The notes beneath the pieces are model-generated. The model did not search any database. It had not been told where the DNA came from and was given only the letters and a program-made list of their open reading frames with translations. From Gyrodactylus bullatarudis (lineage: Eukaryota; Platyhelminthes; Monogenea; Gyrodactylidea; Gyrodactylidae), in the NCBI GenBank assembly GCA_012064415.1, contig SSNU01000279.1:496001-560000 (forward strand): a stretch of DNA of 64,000 nt. The letters are read 5' to 3'. The translations under genes were made by a program, and so were the position numbers. Below, piece after piece: positions 59,401-64,000 of the stretch (position 1 is the first letter of the stretch; every line of letters begins with the position of its first letter).

Positions 59401-60465
59401 CAATCTGACCAAAATTAGGCCGTTTTTCGAATTTCGAAAATGCACCAAGTTTAAATTTTATATACTATACAGAAGAGATACAATAGTATTGAAACTGTAA
59501 AAGTTTTACTCTGTCTAGGCATCAAGATTAGTATGTTAGAAGATGAAAAGAAATTCTTATTAGAGTGGGGGATTATTCCCTGCTCTGATCTTTTTGCTCA
59601 AATTTAAGCAGCTAGTAATCTTATCCGAAGGGAGAGGAGTCACATCAAAGAAACAAAAGATTAGCTTATCCTCATTTTCTCGCTCTAAAGTTTATTCTTT
59701 AACCTTTTTTTATAAAAAAATGCCTTTTTCTATTAAAAATGGCATGTTTATCTTCTTCTCATCACAGCATCTCAAGCTACTGAGTAGGTAAATTTCAATT
59801 TTCTTTGGGGTCTTTTGCTATTCATTTACTCTCAATCGGGAAGCAATTCGAAACGAATTAATGCTCAAGGAATTTCATATCTAGACCTTCTTTAAGCAAC
59901 AATCTAAAGGATAATAATAACTTTTGTTCCGTAAGAAAATAAATAGTAAATTCATTGAAAATAATTTGGTAAATATTTAAAAAATTCTATTATGTTTTGA
60001 CAGTTGATAAATTCATATTGAGATTATATTAGAATGAAATAATCCAAAATCCTACAGTGTATTATCCATATACACTGTATATTATATATATATGAGACTA
60101 TACACTCAATGTACCTATGATCTCATGATGACAGTTTAAAGTCAGAAGTGGAGATGAATATCTCAATCATTTCACAAATTTGATTCAAATCAGAGAGTCC
60201 TTTGTGCAATGTTTGAACTTTTTCTATTGTGAAAATGGGCTTACCATTGAACCGAAAATTTACCTATCCAATCAGATTCAAGCCAGCTGTTACCTTACAA
60301 TGCATAATGCAGTCTGGAGAGATGAATAAATTTCTCGTAATAAAGCAATTGTGATATCAAAAGGAAATTTTATTCTACATAGGAAAAAGAATCAAAAAAA
60401 GAAATTTTGTTCATTGTAGACAAACAGATAAAGTATAGGGTCTAATAATGTGTATCATCGTTGGG
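56445..60465. other. Long AT-rich region without a supportable gene
   Basis: No frame with family features. It may hold a long 3' UTR or unrecognised 3' exons of the GW182-like gene. A strong acceptor at about 57704 (TTTGTTTGTCTATAG) opens a ten-codon frame, but no matching donor was found. A (TC)n run lies at about 58041-58053. Confidence 0.35.
58998..59258 (+). repeat. Dispersed repeat, copy 2
   Basis: Direct copy of 5933-6223 with scattered changes. It starts CGCCAACTATTTTCGATGAA and ends with CGACTCGCCCT. Confidence 0.7.
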
Positions 60466-63005
60466 TTAAACATGCAAGATGTCTTTGATGAATAATTTTT
60501 CATTGATCTTTGTATTGGTTTTAGTCAGGTGTGTCCTTTGAAATTGATCAAAGTCATTGATGATTGTTGAGTTGGTAGAGTATTCGGTGGGTTCCACATT
60601 GTTCGTTTCATTCGGTATCGTTGAAGTATTCATGAAAATAAAAGATTTTCTCTTTGATGTGTCATAGATAGTATCCTATGTAAATAAATTAGATTATACT
60701 TGAACTTGAAATACTTTTTTCGTCCCTCATTACAAAAGAATTTTATTAAGTTACAAGAATATAAATCAAGCTTAGCTTAGTTAAACCAAAGTTAGTTAAA
60801 GAAGGTTTTTTGAAAATGTAGTAATATGTATTTTAAAAATTTAGAACATTTTTTTGAAAACTAATTTGCTGAGGCCCATAGGGAAAAATAATTATTAGTT
60901 AGATTTCATATGCATAGAATAATTACCTGTGATCACACTTTACTAATAAATTATTTCGGTATAAACCTAATTTGTGTGATTACAGTTGTTTTAATGCAAT
61001 AATTTTTGGTTCAAAAATTATCGATCAAAATTTGGGTCATTTGTTCAGTCAAAAACGAAGCATATACACTGTATATATATTATACAGTATAATGAATTGC
61101 TGAAATGGTGTGTGATGTGAGCTTCTTCATCTTTCTTATTTCTCCGGTTGTTCTAACATGTCAATGCTAAAGCTTTCACAATTTGTTTCTGTTTGCAGAG
61201 GGTTGGTTTTTCCCTCATGATAAAAAAGGCTTCGGAAGTTTTTAAGGTATTGACATTTTTCCCATTTTGTCTATAAAGGATATAAAAGTTTGATGGGGAA
61301 GCATTCTTATCACATACTTTAACATGTTCTCTCACTGCTGTGGATCCTGTGTGAGAAGATGTTCTGAAACTCTGTCTTCTAATCTTCTGGTAGTATGCCT
61401 GATATAATCTGGATATAATCAAGAGGGAAAAATCAACCCTCTGCAAAAAAAATTGTGAAACCTCTAGCATTGACATGACCCAATTTTAGAACAACCTGAG
61501 AAGAAGTAAGCCAACACAAATAAGCAGCCAACCAGAAGAAACGAGAAAACGAAACAGTTCTTCATCTTTCTTTTAACTATTTTTATTTATTGAAGAGTTT
61601 TTGGTTTTTTAAAGCTTATATTGTATTCCTTTGTTTCATTCATGGTTCTTATATTCTTTAACCTTAACTTATTTCTTTGAAAATTGAGAATTATTCTTTT
61701 AGAGAGATGATCCTTTAAGAAATGAACATTTTATTATAATTATATTTTCTTAGATATTTCTAACATGAAATTTGTTTAAGTAACTAACTATCTTTAGAGA
61801 ATATCCATAATGGTTTTAGTTGAGAAAACTATTCAAGAACATTTTGAAAATTCAGCTGAGTGTAATACATTTCTATTTTTGTAATAATTCCGTTCTTGAA
61901 TAATCATATTATTACTAATAATATAAATATTTAGAGGTGAAACAATGATGATAGGTAGCGTCTAATTTTGAGTCTATTTTTAGAGATGAGATAATCAGTC
62001 AACTGATAATTTCTATTCATCATCATATGGTGATAAAATGCTCTCTATCTAAAGCTAATTGATATAAAGATGGAAATCTATGATTTTTATAGAAATCTCG
62101 ATTTTTCATCAAAAACATGAATATGTTAAAGATTTTTTGGAATCCTACTCATGTTGCCCACTCTTAACAGTTGGAGAGAAAAAATTCTGAAAAAAATGAT
62201 TTTTATGGAATATATGGCCATTTTTCAAATTACAATTTGTCGCCAAAATCCCCTTTTATCGAACCTTAAACTGAAATTTTTTTATTGACTTGAAATTTGG
62301 AGGGTGATCAAAAGAGTTTCTTCAAGATCAGAATTAGACAAGAAAATCAATTCAACTGAATCTTATCTGATGCATAGCCTTATTATCGTTTGGGAGTTGA
62401 AATTCGATTTTTTGATCATTTTCACTACTTGAAAATCAATGAAATTTCAATAATTCAGAATCTCTCGAAAATAGGGTAACTGTACGTAATTTGACAGTGC
62501 TAGTCGGCTTTCTTGTCTAATCTTGATCCTGAAAAACCTCTTTTGATCAACCTCTAACTTTCAAATCAATAAAAATTCTGGTTCCAAGTTTGAAAAAATG
62601 GGGTTTTGGCGACAAATCGTAATTTGAAAAATGGCCATATTTTTCATAAAAATCTTTAACAGATTCGAATTTTTGATGAAAATACCGAGATTTCTGTGAA
62701 AATCATAGATTTCCAACTTCATGTTATTCTAGCATAAAAGAGAAACCAGACAAGCTCTCATAATGCCTTCAAGAAGATGGAAGGTGAAAACGAACCCTGT
62801 AAAATTCGATCATATCCGTTTTGGTAATCTTGCCAAGATAATTCACGATGATATTTTGGCGAGTGAAAATGTAACTTCTATTGACAATGTCTTGGAATTG
62901 TTCTTGGGATAGGGAATGTAAATTTTCTGAGGGTTGAATCAACTTTTCATAGAGACTACTCTTGAGACTTTGAAATTGTTCCTCAGACATTTCTTCGAGA
63001 TTTTT
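60466..63005 (-). CDS. Insulin-degrading-enzyme-like M16 metallopeptidase, last two exons
   Basis: M16A peptidases (insulysin, nardilysin) degrade small peptides. Two exons of 210 bp each, 63005-62796 and 60675-60466, join in phase 0 across a GT-AG intron with a GTTCGT donor. They give 139 C-terminal residues. The first reads KNLEEMSEEQFQSLKSSLYE...YNF-like SYIFTRQN, then LGKITKTDMIEFYR, matching the insulysin helix after the SIEDMTEE region. The second continues to the C-terminus with INDFDQFQRTHL, like the insulysin stretch VIQNMTEFKRGLPLF, and then a stop. These belong to the inactive C-terminal half, so the zinc site HxxEH is not in view. Upstream exons were not found between 63006 and the right edge, so the preceding intron is at least 1 kb. 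Insulysin versus nardilysin is unresolved. Confidence 0.75.
62072..62714. repeat. 643-bp near-palindromic repeat in the peptidase intron
   Basis: The two halves are reverse complements over most of their length, with paired blocks GGAAATCTATGATTTTTAT / ATCATAGATTTCC, ATGGCCATTTTTCAAATTAC / GTAATTTGAAAAATGGCCAT and TTTGTCGCCAAAA / TTTTGGCGACAAA. It would fold into a hairpin of about 300 bp. Related fragments occur at 25300-25640 and about 34370-34470. No coding. Confidence 0.7.
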
Positions 63006-64000
63006 CTTGAAAAGAACACATAAAATAAATATTGATTATAAATCAGTAAGAAATAAATTTAAGCTTAGAATAACATTTATAAGTACCTAAAGAGAGCATA
63101 AACTCTCCAGACATTTCTGATTACGAATTCTTTTAATAACTTGAATAAATTCGTGATTTTAAAACCTTCATGTTGAAACAAGTTTTTGTCAATACAGTTT
63201 TTAAAATATTTTTTCGAATTAACTCGTTCCACTTGCAGAGAAAGGTAATTTTGAACAAATATTGATCTAGGAAACTGTTCATGTCTAGACGTTAGTGTGA
63301 TAGATTTTTCTCATTGAAGATCTCAATATAGATTTCTTTTACTATTCGGTGTTTAGTTATTTTCTTCATGATATCTTCAACTTTTGCTTTTTCTTTAAAG
63401 AGTTGTAAATAACAAAGTCTAGCAGAATAACACTATTTTTGTGTATACTTAATAAGATTTTGACAAAATTTCTGAAAATTTTTAGTGTAGATTTCAAGAA
63501 ATATTCGAATTTGTGTTTTATCGATTTTTGGGTCTTATTTCTACTAAAAGAGATCATTAACGCTCCCATTACTATTCCGAAAAGACGTAAATGATCTACA
63601 AAATATTGTCTATGACTCTTCTCTCAAATTTCGATATTTTTAGAAAAATGAAAAAATTCAAATCTCTTTTCTTGGAGCTAGACTTTTACTTGTGTTAATA
63701 GCTGGAATTTATGAATCTGTTTTGAAAATTGAAACTAATTTGAAAAAAGTGAAAAACTCGACTTTATGTATATTTTTTAAGGATCTGAATAAAATGATCA
63801 GTAAAAATCTTTGATAGAGAAATTATCTCCTTTACTTGAGATCTAAGTTTCAGTATTTCTGAGGGACTTTAAATTGACCCGCTCTCAAATTTGCCTACAA
63901 TTAAAACCATTATTTTTTCAATTTTAAAATTCACCTAGTCGATTAATTAAAGACTTAAAGCCTTATTTAATGAAATTTCTCGAAGGGCTTATTTTGTCAC
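63006..64000. other. Right-edge region, nothing identified
   Basis: Presumed intron of the peptidase gene. No exon with family features or repeat end was found. Confidence 0.3.

Noticed and set aside
61153..61476. 107-codon minus-strand frame considered as an exon of the M16 peptidase
   Set aside because: Exons 63005-62796 and 60675-60466 join directly in phase and align end to end with the insulysin C-terminus, leaving no room for it.
1..64000. CRISPR arrays, bacterial operons, rRNA or tRNA genes
   Set aside because: No regularly spaced direct repeats, no Shine-Dalgarno-led gene strings and no convincing tRNA A/B box pair. The spliced genes are animal.

Overview
This is a stretch of an AT-rich nuclear genome from an animal. 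The evidence is a set of intron-bearing, mostly animal-type genes: an MTA-family NuRD subunit, a GW182/TNRC6-like silencing scaffold, a hyccin-like protein, CAS/exportin-2 (CSE1L), ORC4, cytosolic isoleucyl-tRNA synthetase, ACP6-like phosphatase, an SLC2-type transporter and an insulin-degrading-enzyme-like peptidase. Several introns are only 33-60 nt, others are several kb and filled with DNA transposons. I cannot name the species. A small-bodied invertebrate is likely, but that is inference. I assembled the gene models by hand from splice sites and checked that reading phase is continuous at each junction. Splicing itself is untested.

Layout, left to right. 1-303 (-) is the first exon of ORC4, running off the left edge. 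480-12672 (+) is an unrecognised gene whose predicted 624-aa product is rich in short tyrosine motifs (YSEPL twice, three YAV[S/T] motifs). It has an alternative last exon at 8481-8689. Its introns hold a 193-bp inverted repeat pair, a piggyBac-like remnant, a dead mariner and several MITEs. 14601-17336 (+) is a four-EF-hand calmodulin-like protein, tail-to-tail with cytosolic IARS (17492-22335, -). IARS is head-to-head with MTA (22608-25067, +). Two orphan membrane proteins lie head-to-head (26088-26900 - and 27800-29455 +). 30375-38172 (-) is an SLC2/HMIT-like transporter with a Mutator-like element in its largest intron. 38584-40053 (-) is ACP6, head-to-head with a hyccin-like gene (40165-41338, +), which converges on CSE1L (41474-44785, -). 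CSE1L is head-to-head with the GW182-like gene (45017-55763, +). The right end holds the two last exons of an M16 peptidase (60466-63005, -) and repeats.

Four of the recognised gene pairs share short head-to-head spacers of about 110-270 bp and may be co-expressed from bidirectional promoters. The products otherwise serve separate housekeeping roles: replication licensing, translation, chromatin repression, nuclear export, miRNA silencing, lipid phosphatase and sugar transport.

The candidate for something undescribed is the tyrosine-motif gene at 480-12672. It resembles a membrane-anchored phosphotyrosine docking adaptor, has two alternative C-termini, and its middle exons are bracketed by near-identical inverted repeats that could drive exon circularisation. 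Transposon content is varied: piggyBac (TTAA), mariner, Mutator with a SWIM finger and 9-bp duplications, a probable hAT MITE (8 bp), a TA-flanked palindromic element and a nested pair. Intergenic and intronic stretches not listed were read and showed no supportable gene. I saw no convincing tRNA, rRNA or CRISPR.
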